NCBI RefSeq assembly: GCF_022179305.1
Contig: NZ_BPQP01000089.1
Coordinates: 62,001 to 126,000, forward strand
Length of the DNA stretch: 64,000 bases
Reading direction: 5' to 3'
DNA from: Methylobacterium iners
GTDB lineage: Bacteria > Pseudomonadota > Alphaproteobacteria > Rhizobiales > Beijerinckiaceae
Shown here: positions 16,442 to 23,979 of the stretch, one piece after another
How positions within the stretch are numbered: position 1 is the first letter of the stretch
How the letters are laid out: each line of letters begins with the position of its first letter
Made by a program: the position numbers and the translations under genes
Notes under the pieces: model-generated
Seen by the model: only the letters and a program-made list of their open reading frames with translations
Database searches by the model: none
What the model was told of the DNA's origin: nothing

Positions 16442-17382
16442 GTTGCCCCTCGACAGGGGAGTCAATCCGCCGCAGCCAAGCTTAGGTGTCGGGGGCCAGG
16501 AGAAACGGGGGTCGAGGGGCACAATCCTAATGGAGGCGCAACGACGCGCCCCGATTGGAGGTGCCCATGCTCAGTCGCGTCTTCAGCAGCATCGTTTGGT
16601 TCGCAGGGTTCTCGCCCGCGCCGGCGGTTGCCCCTCCGTTGCCCCGCCGTCGACCCCGGGAAAAGGCTGTTGCCCCGACCGTTGTCCCTGCACCAGCCCC
16701 CGTAATTCGGTTCAACCCGGCCAAGCTGCCGTTCCGGCGGTTGCCCCCGGCGGCCACGAGCGTGCGCCTGCTCCAACACGCGCGGGGCAACCGAAGCTCC
16801 TCTGACGTCGGCCTGGGCAGCTACAGCGTCGCGGACGCCCGCGAGAGCCTCGGCGCGGAGCTCGCGGCCTACGTGGCCCTGTGCGTCGACAGCCGCACGC
16901 CGCTCCCGTCGCAGGACGTACGACGCGAGTACGCAGACGACGCCCTGTACCGGGGGCGCCTCCGACGCGCGATGCTCGCCGACCTCGATCTATGGGCGGC
17001 GGCCCGGGACAAGCGCGCCCGGGAGCGCATCGAGTATCAGGAGGCGCGCGTGCCCCCGCCTGATGAATTCTACATGCCGCCCAGCGTCGAAGCCGCCCTG
17101 GCAGCCCGATCCGAGGCCAGGAGGAAGGAGGCCGAGGAGCGCCGGAAAAGCGGCGGGCGGGGCGGGGCAACGGCGTTCGCCCTCGCCAAGCAGGCCCAGC
17201 GGGAGGCCGAGGCCGACAGTCCTCCGATCCCAGACGGTGATCCGCTGGCCGACACCACGCCCTCCACCGCTACGCGCTGAGGTAGAGCTATGCACGTTGT
17301 CCCAGATACGTTGCCCCTCGGGTTGCCCCTCGGTTCTGAGGCAGAGTTTAAGCCAGCCATGGAGGGGCAACGTGGCCCCTCC
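16442..17382. repeat. GTTGCCCC iteron-like repeats flanking the relaxase operon
   Basis: GTTGCCCC or its complement occurs at 16442, 16627, 16638, 16669, 16740, 16783 (inverted), 17163 (inverted), 17310, 17322 and 17361 (inverted), with a further copy at 17644. The first has an inverted partner (TGCCCCTCGAC with GTCGAGGGGCA at 16511). At 17310-17333 two 12-bp copies are directly abutted, followed by an inverted copy inside a GGAGGGGC/GCCCCTCC dyad. The density and mixed orientation suggest protein-binding sites, for example for a relaxosome or replication origin. Confidence 0.6.
16567..17280 (+). CDS. Hypothetical protein upstream of mobilisation genes
   Basis: 237 residues. A hydrophobic N-terminus (MLSRVFSSIVWFAGF) could be a weak membrane anchor; a Pro/Val-rich stretch follows and then a charged helical C-terminal half (ARSEARRKEAEERRKSGGRG). 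The ATG at 16567 has TTGGAGG in front of it. Several GTTGCCCC repeats fall inside its 5' third, read as Val-Ala-Pro codons with unusual GTT usage for this genome, which suggests selection on the DNA itself. First gene of the likely mob operon. Confidence 0.55.
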   Translation: MLSRVFSSIVWFAGFSPAPAVAPPLPRRRPREKAVAPTVVPAPAPVIRFNPAKLPFRRLPPAATSVRLLQHARGNRSSSDVGLGSYSVADARESLGAELAAYVALCVDSRTPLPSQDVRREYADDALYRGRLRRAMLADLDLWAAARDKRARERIEYQEARVPPPDEFYMPPSVEAALAARSEARRKEAEERRKSGGRGGATAFALAKQAQREAEADSPPIPDGDPLADTTPSTATR

Positions 17383-17814
17383 AGCGCTCCCCTCCCGGTC
17401 GCGGCTAGCCAGGGGCTCCGCCCCGTGGACCCCAAGACGCCTCCGGCTAAGCGGCCTACGCCGACGGTGCGAACGACGCTCGCTCAGGTGCTCGGCGTGA
17501 AGCTGTCGCCCGACCTGCGCCTGCAGATCGCGGCGGCGGCCCAGCGCGAGGGCATCAGCGACTCTGCGTGGCTCCGGCAGCGCGCGCTCGACGCTCTCGG
17601 CACCGTCTCCGCCCCGGACGCCGCGTCGGGCCGGCGGCCCCGGGTTGCCCCCGAAGACCAGGCCGCCCTCGCAGGCGCGGTCCGCGACCTGGGCGAAGCG
17701 ACCGTCGCCCTTGCCGCCGTGCCGTCCCGCCATGCCGATGCGACCGCCGCCCTGCAGCGGGCGCGTGAGACCATCGTGCCCATCGTCATCGGTTTCGAGC
17801 GGAGGCCGTCATGA
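17290..17814 (+). CDS. MobC-like relaxosome accessory protein (putative)
   Basis: 174 residues. The middle part, VKLSPDLRLQIAAAAQREGI followed by SDSAWLRQRALDAL, has the beta-helix-helix look of ribbon-helix-helix mobilisation accessory proteins, which bind near oriT and recruit the relaxase. The first 50 residues overlap the GTTGCCCC repeats, so the true start may be further inside. The stop overlaps the next start by four bases. The identification rests on fold pattern plus position directly before a relaxase. Confidence 0.55.
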   Translation: MHVVPDTLPLGLPLGSEAEFKPAMEGQRGPSSAPLPVAASQGLRPVDPKTPPAKRPTPTVRTTLAQVLGVKLSPDLRLQIAAAAQREGISDSAWLRQRALDALGTVSAPDAASGRRPRVAPEDQAALAGAVRDLGEATVALAAVPSRHADATAALQRARETIVPIVIGFERRPS

Positions 17815-18116
17815 GAGACCTTCGCTTCACTCTCGACCGCGAGATGCGCCGCGGCCACCGGCTCCCCGCGCATGTCCGGCGCCGCGAGGCACGGCGCCTG
17901 GCGGCCGCCATCGAAGCGGCCGGCTACGGCATCCCGGGGCCACTCGTGCCGGGCGATCCCGTGGCCAGCCGGGTCGCCCTCCAGGGGGCCCAGGTCGCCG
18001 TCGCCTTGCTGCAGGCGGGGCGGCAGATCGGCGCCGGCGTCGACCGGCTCGTCCGGCATGTCCAGGAGCGCCAGGCCGCGTCCCGGGCGAAGGACCTCGT
18101 CGGGAGGCGCACGTGA
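17811..18116 (+). CDS. Small mobilisation-operon protein
   Basis: 101 residues, strongly basic and helical (MRDLRFTLDREMRRGHRLPA onward). It overlaps the upstream gene (ATGA) and the relaxase gene (GTGA), so the three are translated as a coupled unit. Probably an auxiliary DNA-binding or relaxase partner; the sequence alone does not settle this. Confidence 0.6.
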   Translation: MRDLRFTLDREMRRGHRLPAHVRRREARRLAAAIEAAGYGIPGPLVPGDPVASRVALQGAQVAVALLQAGRQIGAGVDRLVRHVQERQAASRAKDLVGRRT

Positions 18117-19336
18117 TCAGCGGCGCCATGAGGGGCAAGGGCGGCGACGCCCTGGCCCGCCACCTCCTTAAGCCGGAGAACGATTCGGTCGAGGTCATCG
18201 CCCCCCGCGGCCTCGGCTCCCCCGATCTCGTCGGGCAGGTTCGCGAGCTCGTCGCTCTGAGCCTCGGCGGCCGGACGGATAGCCCTTGCTATCACGTCCA
18301 CTGCGACCCGGACTTGGCCATCGAGGACAACGACGGCGCGCGCCGCCGGTGGTGGCATCTGTTCGAGCAGGAGTTCGGCCTGACCTCGCAGCCCTATTGC
18401 GGGGCAGTCCACGTTAAGCACGCCAGGCGCCACGAGCATCGCGTCTACGGCCTCGTCCGGAGAGACGGCGGGGTCGTAGATCTCGCCTGGGACTACATTC
18501 GACGCGAGAAGGTCAGCCGCATCGTCGAGCATCAGTTCGGCCTGCCGCCGGTCCCGTCCAAGCACGCCCGGGCTATCGCGCATCAGCTCGTCGCGGACGG
18601 CAGGCCCGAGGTCGCGCGATGGCTAGAGGCCGCCGGCATGCTCGGCATCGAGCGGCCGGTCGCGCCGCTCAGCCCCCAGGAGCGCCTCGTTCAGGAGCGG
18701 ACCGGCATCAAGCTCGGCAACGTGCGCGCGGCCGCGCTCGCCGCCTGGCACGCCTCGACCGACGGGGAGGGCCTTCGGGTCGAGCTCGCCGCCCGGGGCC
18801 TGCGCCTCCACGCCGGGCGCGCCGGGCCGGTGGTCGTGGATGCCGGCGGCGGGACGCACCTCGTGACCCGTCTCGTCGGGACCGCGTCGAAGGCCGCCGA
18901 CGGCAATCGTATCCCCGCAGCCGCCGTCAGGGCCAGGCTCGCGGGACTACCCCTCACACAGGCAGGAGACGGGAATGGAAGCGTTGTTGGCGCGGCTCGA
19001 CCGGCAGGACACGTTGTTGGAGGCGATCCTGGCGGCGCTGGCTCCGCCGGCGGAGCAGGAGGGCTCGGGGCTGGACGACTTGGTGGAGGCGCTGAGGGAC
19101 CTGACGGTGGCCGTCGAGGCGCAGGGGGCCGAGATCCGGACGCTCCGCTCTCTCGTCTCCGGAGGCTACCGGCCTGGCGCCGAGGCCGCCTAGCCGCCCG
19201 GCTCTCCGGCCTCGCCCTGCGGGACAGCGCGTCCCGCATGAAGGACATCGACCGGGCAAGGGCGTCGCTCGGGAACGGGTTGGCCCGGACAGACATGCAC
19301 GGCGTCGGTCAACTCGCGCCGCCGGCGCCCTTCTGA
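18113..19336 (+). CDS. Relaxase / mobilisation nuclease
   Basis: 407 residues. Relaxases nick one strand at oriT and lead it into a recipient cell. The N-terminal 170 residues show the family pattern: KGGDALARHLLKPENDSVEV, then a helix and PCYHVHCDPD, then the histidine cluster AVHVKHARRHEHRVYGLV (residues 97-114) expected to bind the catalytic metal. The GTG at 18113 follows GGGAGG. The catalytic Tyr is not obvious. From about residue 282 the frame is Gly-rich and probably a shadow of the gene at 18975, so the functional C-terminus is uncertain. A relaxase is unusual in a tailed-phage genome. Confidence 0.72.
   Translation: MISGAMRGKGGDALARHLLKPENDSVEVIAPRGLGSPDLVGQVRELVALSLGGRTDSPCYHVHCDPDLAIEDNDGARRRWWHLFEQEFGLTSQPYCGAVHVKHARRHEHRVYGLVRRDGGVVDLAWDYIRREKVSRIVEHQFGLPPVPSKHARAIAHQLVADGRPEVARWLEAAGMLGIERPVAPLSPQERLVQERTGIKLGNVRAAALAAWHASTDGEGLRVELAARGLRLHAGRAGPVVVDAGGGTHLVTRLVGTASKAADGNRIPAAAVRARLAGLPLTQAGDGNGSVVGAARPAGHVVGGDPGGAGSAGGAGGLGAGRLGGGAEGPDGGRRGAGGRDPDAPLSRLRRLPAWRRGRLAARLSGLALRDSASRMKDIDRARASLGNGLARTDMHGVGQLAPPAPF
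18975..19193 (+). CDS. Small coiled-coil protein embedded in another frame of the relaxase gene
   Basis: 72 residues beginning MEALLARLDRQDTLLEAILA, with regular hydrophobic heptads and an ordinary codon pattern. GCAGGAG precedes the ATG. It lies wholly within the relaxase reading frame, whose translation here is Gly-rich and unlike a folded protein, so this is probably the real coding frame of the segment. Confidence 0.6.
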   Translation: MEALLARLDRQDTLLEAILAALAPPAEQEGSGLDDLVEALRDLTVAVEAQGAEIRTLRSLVSGGYRPGAEAA

Positions 19337-19764
19337 GGGTGGGCGGGTGGCGGAGGCTCGCCAGCCTCCGCCTTGATAACGGCCCGCCGGCGACGGACGG
19401 CCTTGGCGAGGTCAGGCTCCCCTGCCGCGGCCAGCACATCGGCGGCGACGCCCAGTCCCCAAAGCCTGGCCAGGTGCATCGTTCGGGCTGACGGCGCGCA
19501 CTCGCCATCCCGCCAACGCCGGACCTCGCGCGGGTTTTTCCCGAGATGCGGGGCGATCTTCCCCTCCCAAAGCATTCCGTGGACGGCGCGGCCGATCCGC
19601 GACAGGGCGTAGTAGGAGGGTGCCTCGGCGAGGGGCGGCGCGGCGTCGCCCGTCGGTGCGTGCGGGGGCTCCGGCGGAGGGGCACTGGCGAGGTACTCGA
19701 CCAGGTCGAGTTGCCCCGGCAGGTCCTCGCGCGGGCTCCAGCGGGGAGGGGGATCGCGGCCCAT
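19309..19764 (-). CDS. Hypothetical protein with possible HTH
   Basis: 151 residues. A Pro-rich N-terminus is followed by a helical core (LSRIGRAVHGMLWEGKIAPH and GKNPREVRRWRDGECAP) resembling a small DNA-binding domain, and then an Ala-rich helix. It is convergent with the relaxase gene, overlapping its end by 28 bp. GTG at 19767 and ATG at 19764 are both possible starts. Confidence 0.6.
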   Translation of the reverse strand: MGRDPPPRWSPREDLPGQLDLVEYLASAPPPEPPHAPTGDAAPPLAEAPSYYALSRIGRAVHGMLWEGKIAPHLGKNPREVRRWRDGECAPSARTMHLARLWGLGVAADVLAAAGEPDLAKAVRRRRAVIKAEAGEPPPPAHPQKGAGGAS

Positions 19765-19773
19765 CACGCCCCC

Positions 19774-20091
19774 TCACATGCCCGGCATCATGTCGGGCTT
19801 GTCGTCGAGGTCCGCGTCCCGTTCGAGCGCGATGCGGGCGGCGAGCTCCTCGGAGACCTCGCGCGCGCCGCGGGCGAGCGAGCCCCAGTGGATGTAGCGG
19901 GCATGGAACGCGAGCGGCAGCGCGTCCTCGACCCACGGCGGGATGCCACGGATCTCGCTCTGCCACTGGTTGACCTGCGCCGGGCTGACCGGGCGACCGG
20001 CGGACTTGGAAAGGTCGATGGCCAGCAGGGACGCCCACTTGGGCGTCCGGTAGACCCTCATGCAGAGGGCGTCGAGCTCGTCGATGGTCAT
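19774..20091 (-). CDS. Hypothetical protein, possible HTH
   Basis: 105 residues (MTIDELDALCMRVYRTPKWA onward). The segment around KSAGRPVSPAQVNQWQSEIR has the length and pattern of a helix-turn-helix. GGGAG precedes the ATG at 20091, and the start overlaps the stop of the upstream gene (ATGA). It may be a small regulator in the leftward early operon; no family is recognised. Confidence 0.6.
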   Translation of the reverse strand: MTIDELDALCMRVYRTPKWASLLAIDLSKSAGRPVSPAQVNQWQSEIRGIPPWVEDALPLAFHARYIHWGSLARGAREVSEELAARIALERDADLDDKPDMMPGM

Positions 20092-20330
20092 GCGACGTCT
20101 CCCATGGCGCGCTCGCCGGTGGGGTGGGATTCCGTCAGGATGCGCCAGGCCTCCCGGGGCAGGAAAGGCGGGCGCGTCGCGGCACCGGCCTCGACGGCGG
20201 CGAAGGCGTCGTCGATCAGGTCGGCCAGGATGGCGTCGCGGTCGACGGGACCAAGGGCAGGGCGCGAGCCCGCGGCGAAGGCCAGCGCGAGCAGGAGCAG
20301 CGCGGCCAGGGCGATGAAGGCGAGGGTCAC
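20088..20330 (-). CDS. Small single-pass membrane protein
   Basis: 80 residues. MTLAFIALAALLLLALAFAA is a strong N-terminal membrane segment; the rest is cytoplasmic or periplasmic and acidic. Coupled to the next gene by a 4-bp overlap. Function unknown. Confidence 0.65.
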   Translation of the reverse strand: MTLAFIALAALLLLALAFAAGSRPALGPVDRDAILADLIDDAFAAVEAGAATRPPFLPREAWRILTESHPTGERAMGDVA

Positions 20331-20428
20331 GGGTCAGGTCTCCAGGGATGGGGAGGGCGCCCGGAGCGGGGCGATGACATCTGGTGCTCCGTGCGAGGCC
20401 GGTGCGAGCCCGGCCCCGAGGCGGAGCA

Positions 20429-20767
20429 TCAGGCGATACGGACCTTGGCGGCCTTGATCGCGGCACGCAGTGCCTTGAGGGCGGTCGGATAGGTGCGCGG
20501 CGTATCGTGCTGGGGACGCAGGATGGCCCAGCCACCGCCCTCGGCCGGGGCAACCGCGTAGACGCGGTTCGGGTGGAACAGGCCAAGGCCGCCGTTCTGA
20601 CCGGGCTCGGCGTAGATGCGGTAGTCGCCGAGGGCCTCTCCCATCGCCACGATCTTGTCGGCCGTGGCTTGCGTAATCCCGTAGAGGCTGAGGGCGTTCT
20701 GGTACCACGGGTCCGACCGCGCTGCGGCGGCGAATGTACGTCCGTTCTCGGCGATGTGCGCGTTCAT
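20429..20767 (-). CDS. Hypothetical protein, first gene of leftward operon
   Basis: 112 residues (MNAHIAENGRTFAAAARSDP onward). It looks like a compact soluble protein with a C-terminal basic helix (TALKALRAAIKAAKVRIA). It is the promoter-proximal gene of the leftward set ending at 19309. Its upstream region is AT-rich with repeated TTTAGCAATT, likely operator sites. Confidence 0.6.
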   Translation of the reverse strand: MNAHIAENGRTFAAAARSDPWYQNALSLYGITQATADKIVAMGEALGDYRIYAEPGQNGGLGLFHPNRVYAVAPAEGGGWAILRPQHDTPRTYPTALKALRAAIKAAKVRIA

Positions 20768-21114
20768 GGTCGAGCATCCCTTGTGCCGCCCGCTGGACTA
20801 TCCCGGCCGGTTGGTAAAGCAAGATTTAGCAATTCTGCCGCGATCCACAAGGGCTCTGAATTATATTCTTTTAGCAATTAATTCGGCTGTGCGGTTGGCC
20901 GCCGTAAGGGCGGCCGCGTCTCGGCGTGTCTGGGCGGCCCCATCCACAGGATAGCAAGGGATGGTGTTATTCCATGAGATCACATTGACTTAGCGTTCAT
21001 CCGGACATGCTAAGACGTAGGCCATGGTCGGGTTTCGAACGTCGTTCAAAACCTTCCGTGATGCCGCTGGGATGGCGTGACTCACTACGTAGAATTTAGC
21101 GGGTGGAGGCGGAC
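20768..21114. promoter_or_regulatory. AT-rich divergent regulatory region
   Basis: About 350 bp between divergent genes with a sharp local rise in A+T. TTTAGCAATT occurs twice (20825-20834 and 20870-20879), 45 bp apart. On the right side TTGACT (20985-20990) is followed by a CTTAGC/GCTAAG dyad (20988-21014), which looks like a promoter overlapped by an operator serving the gene at 21115. Confidence 0.6.
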
Positions 21115-21609
21115 ATGGATTTCGAGAGATTGGGCGAGGCCTACGGGTACCGGCGCACACTGGACCACATCGAGGCCCAGGCGAACGCGGAGATCGAGAA
21201 GGGGAACCGGGCGATCCACCGGTTGAACTGCAACGTGCTGGCGCTGCAGGCGCAACGCCAGGCACTCCTCGATGCCCTCAGGGAGGCTGCCCCCGGGCAT
21301 CCGCTCCTGGCCCGGACAGGTCGCGTCTACGCCGATGGCCGGCGCGAGCTCGCCTACGAGGTGCCCTACGTGGAGCGGTTCAACCGGGAGGCACGGGGGA
21401 ACGGTACGGTCCTGATCGAGGAGGCCATGGCGCCAGCCGACCGGGCCGAAGCGGACTACCGGGCGATCCTCGCCGAGCCCATCGCCGACCGGGGCTGGTT
21501 CCGGCAGCGCTGGTACTGGCGTGGGCAGGAATACGCGACCGCAGGGCAGGCCCGCCGCGCCCGGGAGGAGGCCGCCGAGGCCGCCCGGGACGGGGCCCTC
21601 GCCGCCTGA
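21115..21609 (+). CDS. Hypothetical protein
   Basis: 164 residues (MDFERLGEAYGYRRTLDHIE onward). The first 60 residues are a probable coiled coil; the C-terminus is Ala/Arg-rich. GGAGG lies 7 bp before the ATG at 21115. It stands alone, with its promoter in the operator-rich region to the left, and is convergent with the antirepressor gene. No function assigned. Confidence 0.65.
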   Translation: MDFERLGEAYGYRRTLDHIEAQANAEIEKGNRAIHRLNCNVLALQAQRQALLDALREAAPGHPLLARTGRVYADGRRELAYEVPYVERFNREARGNGTVLIEEAMAPADRAEADYRAILAEPIADRGWFRQRWYWRGQEYATAGQARRAREEAAEAARDGALAA

Positions 21610-21664
21610 GGGAACCGGCCCGCGCGGTAGCGGACCGTCCGTAGCTACCGATTACTCGCACGGC

Positions 21665-22555
21665 TCACAGGCCGGGTAGGTAGCCCTGGCGCGGGAGCTC
21701 GGGGGCCTTGATCCCGAGGACCTTGGCGTAGTGCACGATGCCCTTGGCGGTGACCTTGGTCGTGGGGCGAGGCTTCCCGCCGTGCTCTTCCCACCGCACG
21801 TCCATGATCCCCCGGTCGATGAGGTACTGCCTGGCGCACAGCCCGGACGCCCGCCGGTACAGGTCGCCCCGCTCCAAGAGCCAGTTGACGAACCCGTTGG
21901 GCCGCTGGCCCAAGGACTTGCCGGCTTGCTGCAGGCCGTAGAGCCCCTCGCTGTCGACGAGGGCGCCGATGAAGTCGAGGGCGGGCCGGGCGGCCTCGAC
22001 GGCGGCCTCGGCGACGACGGCGCGGGTCTCGGTGGTGGCGAGCCGGGTCGAGAGCTCCTGGTTCACCTGGATAAGCTGGAGGGCGATCAGGGAAAGCTGG
22101 CCCGGGTCCCGGACGTCGATGGCCGGCACGGCCGGCGCCGCCGGGAGGGCGTAGGAACCGGTCCGCCGGATAGTCGGCAGGACCTCGTGGTTCACCCAGC
22201 GCTGGAAGCGGAGGATGCGCGCCTTCACCACGTCGGGCAGCTTCTTGACCTGCCGGCGCGCGTTGATGGCGTGGTAGACGCCGGCCTCGGAGACGATGCC
22301 CACGCGGAGCTCGGTCAGGGCACTACTCAGACAGTGAGTACCCTTCTCGTCCTCGTCCAGGTTCCGGAGCATGTTGCCGGCGTCGCGGTAGCCGAGGCAG
22401 GCGGCAAGATCCGACGCGACGAACCAGGGCTCGCCGTCCCTGTCGACGTTGCGGAAGCGGGACCCCTCGAACTCGAAGGGCCTGGGCGCGGCGACAGCCG
22501 GCACCTGGGGACGGGGCGAGGATGTGGTGGTAGACTGGATGGCAACCTGATTCAC
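21665..22555 (-). CDS. BRO-N / KilA-C phage antirepressor
   Basis: 296 residues. The N-terminal BRO-type DNA-binding domain (residues 25-130) has FRNVDRDGEPWFVASDLAAC, LGYRDAGNMLRNLDEDEKGT and later INARRQVKKLPDVVKARILR. A helical linker and a KilA-C-like C-terminal domain follow (LYRRASGLCARQYLIDRGIM and GIVHYAKVLG). Such proteins counter the repressor and promote lytic growth. The GTG at 22555 follows GGAGGAC. It lies 120 bp downstream of the lysis operon on the same strand. Confidence 0.85.
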   Translation of the reverse strand: MNQVAIQSTTTSSPRPQVPAVAAPRPFEFEGSRFRNVDRDGEPWFVASDLAACLGYRDAGNMLRNLDEDEKGTHCLSSALTELRVGIVSEAGVYHAINARRQVKKLPDVVKARILRFQRWVNHEVLPTIRRTGSYALPAAPAVPAIDVRDPGQLSLIALQLIQVNQELSTRLATTETRAVVAEAAVEAARPALDFIGALVDSEGLYGLQQAGKSLGQRPNGFVNWLLERGDLYRRASGLCARQYLIDRGIMDVRWEEHGGKPRPTTKVTAKGIVHYAKVLGIKAPELPRQGYLPGL

Positions 22556-22676
22556 GGTGTCCTCCGTGGTCGGGGAGGCTCCCGTGTGGTGTTCGCGCAC
22601 CGCCGGGAGCCGCGCAGCCGGCTGGCGCGGTATTCCCAATCCTAGCGATTCGTTTTTTCCGTGCTCGACGGACCCC

Positions 22677-22955
22677 TTAGGCGGGGCGCTCCGGGTTGCG
22701 GTCCCGCTGGACGGCCTCGGCGGGTGCGGGGGCGGCCGCCGCGGCGAGGACCGCCCCAGCCAGGGCGCAGGCCGCATGCAGGCCGACGGCCACGAGCAGG
22801 CCGAGCGCGGCCCGGGACACCCCCAGCACCAGGCCCTCGACGAGGCGCCGCGCGATCCCCCCGACAGGCTTCCGGAGCGGCAGCACCAGGGCGACGAGGA
22901 CCGCGACGACGAGGATGTCCGGGACGGAGCTCAGGCTGATGCCGAACGTGAGCAC
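22677..22955 (-). CDS. Small membrane protein at end of lysis operon
   Basis: 92 residues with two membrane segments (SLSSVPDILVVAVLVALVLP and LLVAVGLHAACALAGAVLAA) and an acidic tail. The GTG start overlaps the upstream gene by 25 bp. Last gene of the leftward lysis operon. A second holin or an antiholin is possible from position and topology; sequence evidence is limited to hydrophobicity. Confidence 0.6.
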   Translation of the reverse strand: MLTFGISLSSVPDILVVAVLVALVLPLRKPVGGIARRLVEGLVLGVSRAALGLLVAVGLHAACALAGAVLAAAAAPAPAEAVQRDRNPERPA

Positions 22956-23140
22956 GGGGTCTCCTCCACGGTGAGCTCAGGGAACAGGGCGGCGCAGGCA
23001 AGCAGGGCGAACGTCGCCAGGTAGTAGGCGTCCGGCCCGCTCGCCGGATTTCCGGCGCCGGCGTAGATCCGACGGGCCTCGCGCAGCGCGTCGAGGGCGA
23101 ACAGCCTGGCGTCGTCCTTGGCGCGGGCGGCGTCGGTCAT
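22931..23140 (-). CDS. Small hypothetical protein in lysis operon
   Basis: 69 residues (MTDAARAKDDARLFALDALR onward), with a moderately hydrophobic segment (YYLATFALLACAALF) that may be membrane-associated. Overlaps the upstream lipoprotein gene by 4 bp. Its middle contains an exact copy of the 16-bp palindrome (23042-23057). Function unknown. Confidence 0.6.
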   Translation of the reverse strand: MTDAARAKDDARLFALDALREARRIYAGAGNPASGPDAYYLATFALLACAALFPELTVEETPCSRSASA

Positions 23141-23349
23141 GACGGTGCCTTCAGGCATGCCGGCGTCTTGCGCACAGCGACGAACGCCTCGGCGTAGCAG
23201 AGGGGCGTCGGCATCGACGGCAGGCACACCGACCGCTCGACCACGACCTCGCAGTCCCCGACGGTGGTCACCCGGGCGTTTCCGTCTCCGCAACCGGCAA
23301 GGGCCAGCAGCAAGGGGGCGAGGGCGAGGAGGAGGTTAGATGGGTGCAT
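23137..23349 (-). CDS. Small lipoprotein in lysis operon
   Basis: 70 residues. MHPSNLLLALAPLLLALAGC ends in a lipobox (LAGC), so the mature protein is lipid-anchored with further cysteines in a short periplasmic domain. It overlaps neighbours on both sides. It could be an accessory outer-membrane lysis protein, though the better Rz1-like candidate is at 24302. Confidence 0.6.
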   Translation of the reverse strand: MHPSNLLLALAPLLLALAGCGDGNARVTTVGDCEVVVERSVCLPSMPTPLCYAEAFVAVRKTPACLKAPS

Positions 23350-23521
23350 GGTCGGCCTCGGCATCGAGGGCGGCGAGCGCCCGTTCAAGGGCGGCCGCCA
23401 CGTCGTCGGGGAGCGGCCGGTCGGGGGGCAGTTCGAGGAACCAGCGCCTGGACCTCACGAGCTCGCGCGCCGCGGCGATGACGGCCTGGGACGCGGCGCG
23501 GGCATCGACGCCGTCGGTCAT
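23336..23521 (-). CDS. Small hypothetical protein in lysis operon
   Basis: 61 residues (MTDGVDARAASQAVIAAARE onward), acidic, helical and soluble. Its start overlaps the upstream stop by 4 bp and its end overlaps the lipoprotein gene by 14 bp, so it is embedded in the operon. Function unknown. Confidence 0.55.
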   Translation of the reverse strand: MTDGVDARAASQAVIAAARELVRSRRWFLELPPDRPLPDDVAAALERALAALDAEADHAPI

Positions 23522-23979
23522 GACCTACCCACCGACAGGATCTCGGGCAGGCGCAGGGGGACGCGCCACAGCCCGAGCCAGCCCGGATACCAGAGGGTGA
23601 CCTCTACGCGGGCGTCGTCGCGGGTCTCGACGTTCGGCGGCAGGGTCAGGCAATAGCGCCGGTCGACTGGGCCGAGGGGCGCCGCGCCGGACGTCGACCA
23701 CGGCATTTCGTCGACCTCGCGGAACAGCGAGGCCGTGAACCGGTGCGGGTGGCGGGGGGAGTGGACGTAGACGTCGAGGTCGTCGGTCGTCCCGTCGCGA
23801 AGCTTGATGGACGACCAGCCGAAGCACATCCGATTGCCGGCGCGCGTCACCCCGGCGATGCGCTGGTCGACGCGGACGGGGAACAGCGCCGCCTCGACCG
23901 CCGGGCCGGCCGACAGGCCGAGCGTGCCCAGCAGGTAGAGGGTGACGACGATGGCGTAGCCGATCCAGAACCGCCTCAT
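23518..23979 (-). CDS. Membrane-anchored hypothetical protein in lysis operon
   Basis: 153 residues. One N-terminal membrane segment (YAIVVTLYLLGTLGLS) is followed by a beta-rich periplasmic domain with two cysteines (RMCFGW and DRRYCLTL) that could form a disulfide. Overlaps both neighbours by 4 bp. Not a recognised lysis protein; may act at the envelope during lysogeny or lysis. Confidence 0.6.
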   Translation of the reverse strand: MRRFWIGYAIVVTLYLLGTLGLSAGPAVEAALFPVRVDQRIAGVTRAGNRMCFGWSSIKLRDGTTDDLDVYVHSPRHPHRFTASLFREVDEMPWSTSGAAPLGPVDRRYCLTLPPNVETRDDARVEVTLWYPGWLGLWRVPLRLPEILSVGRS

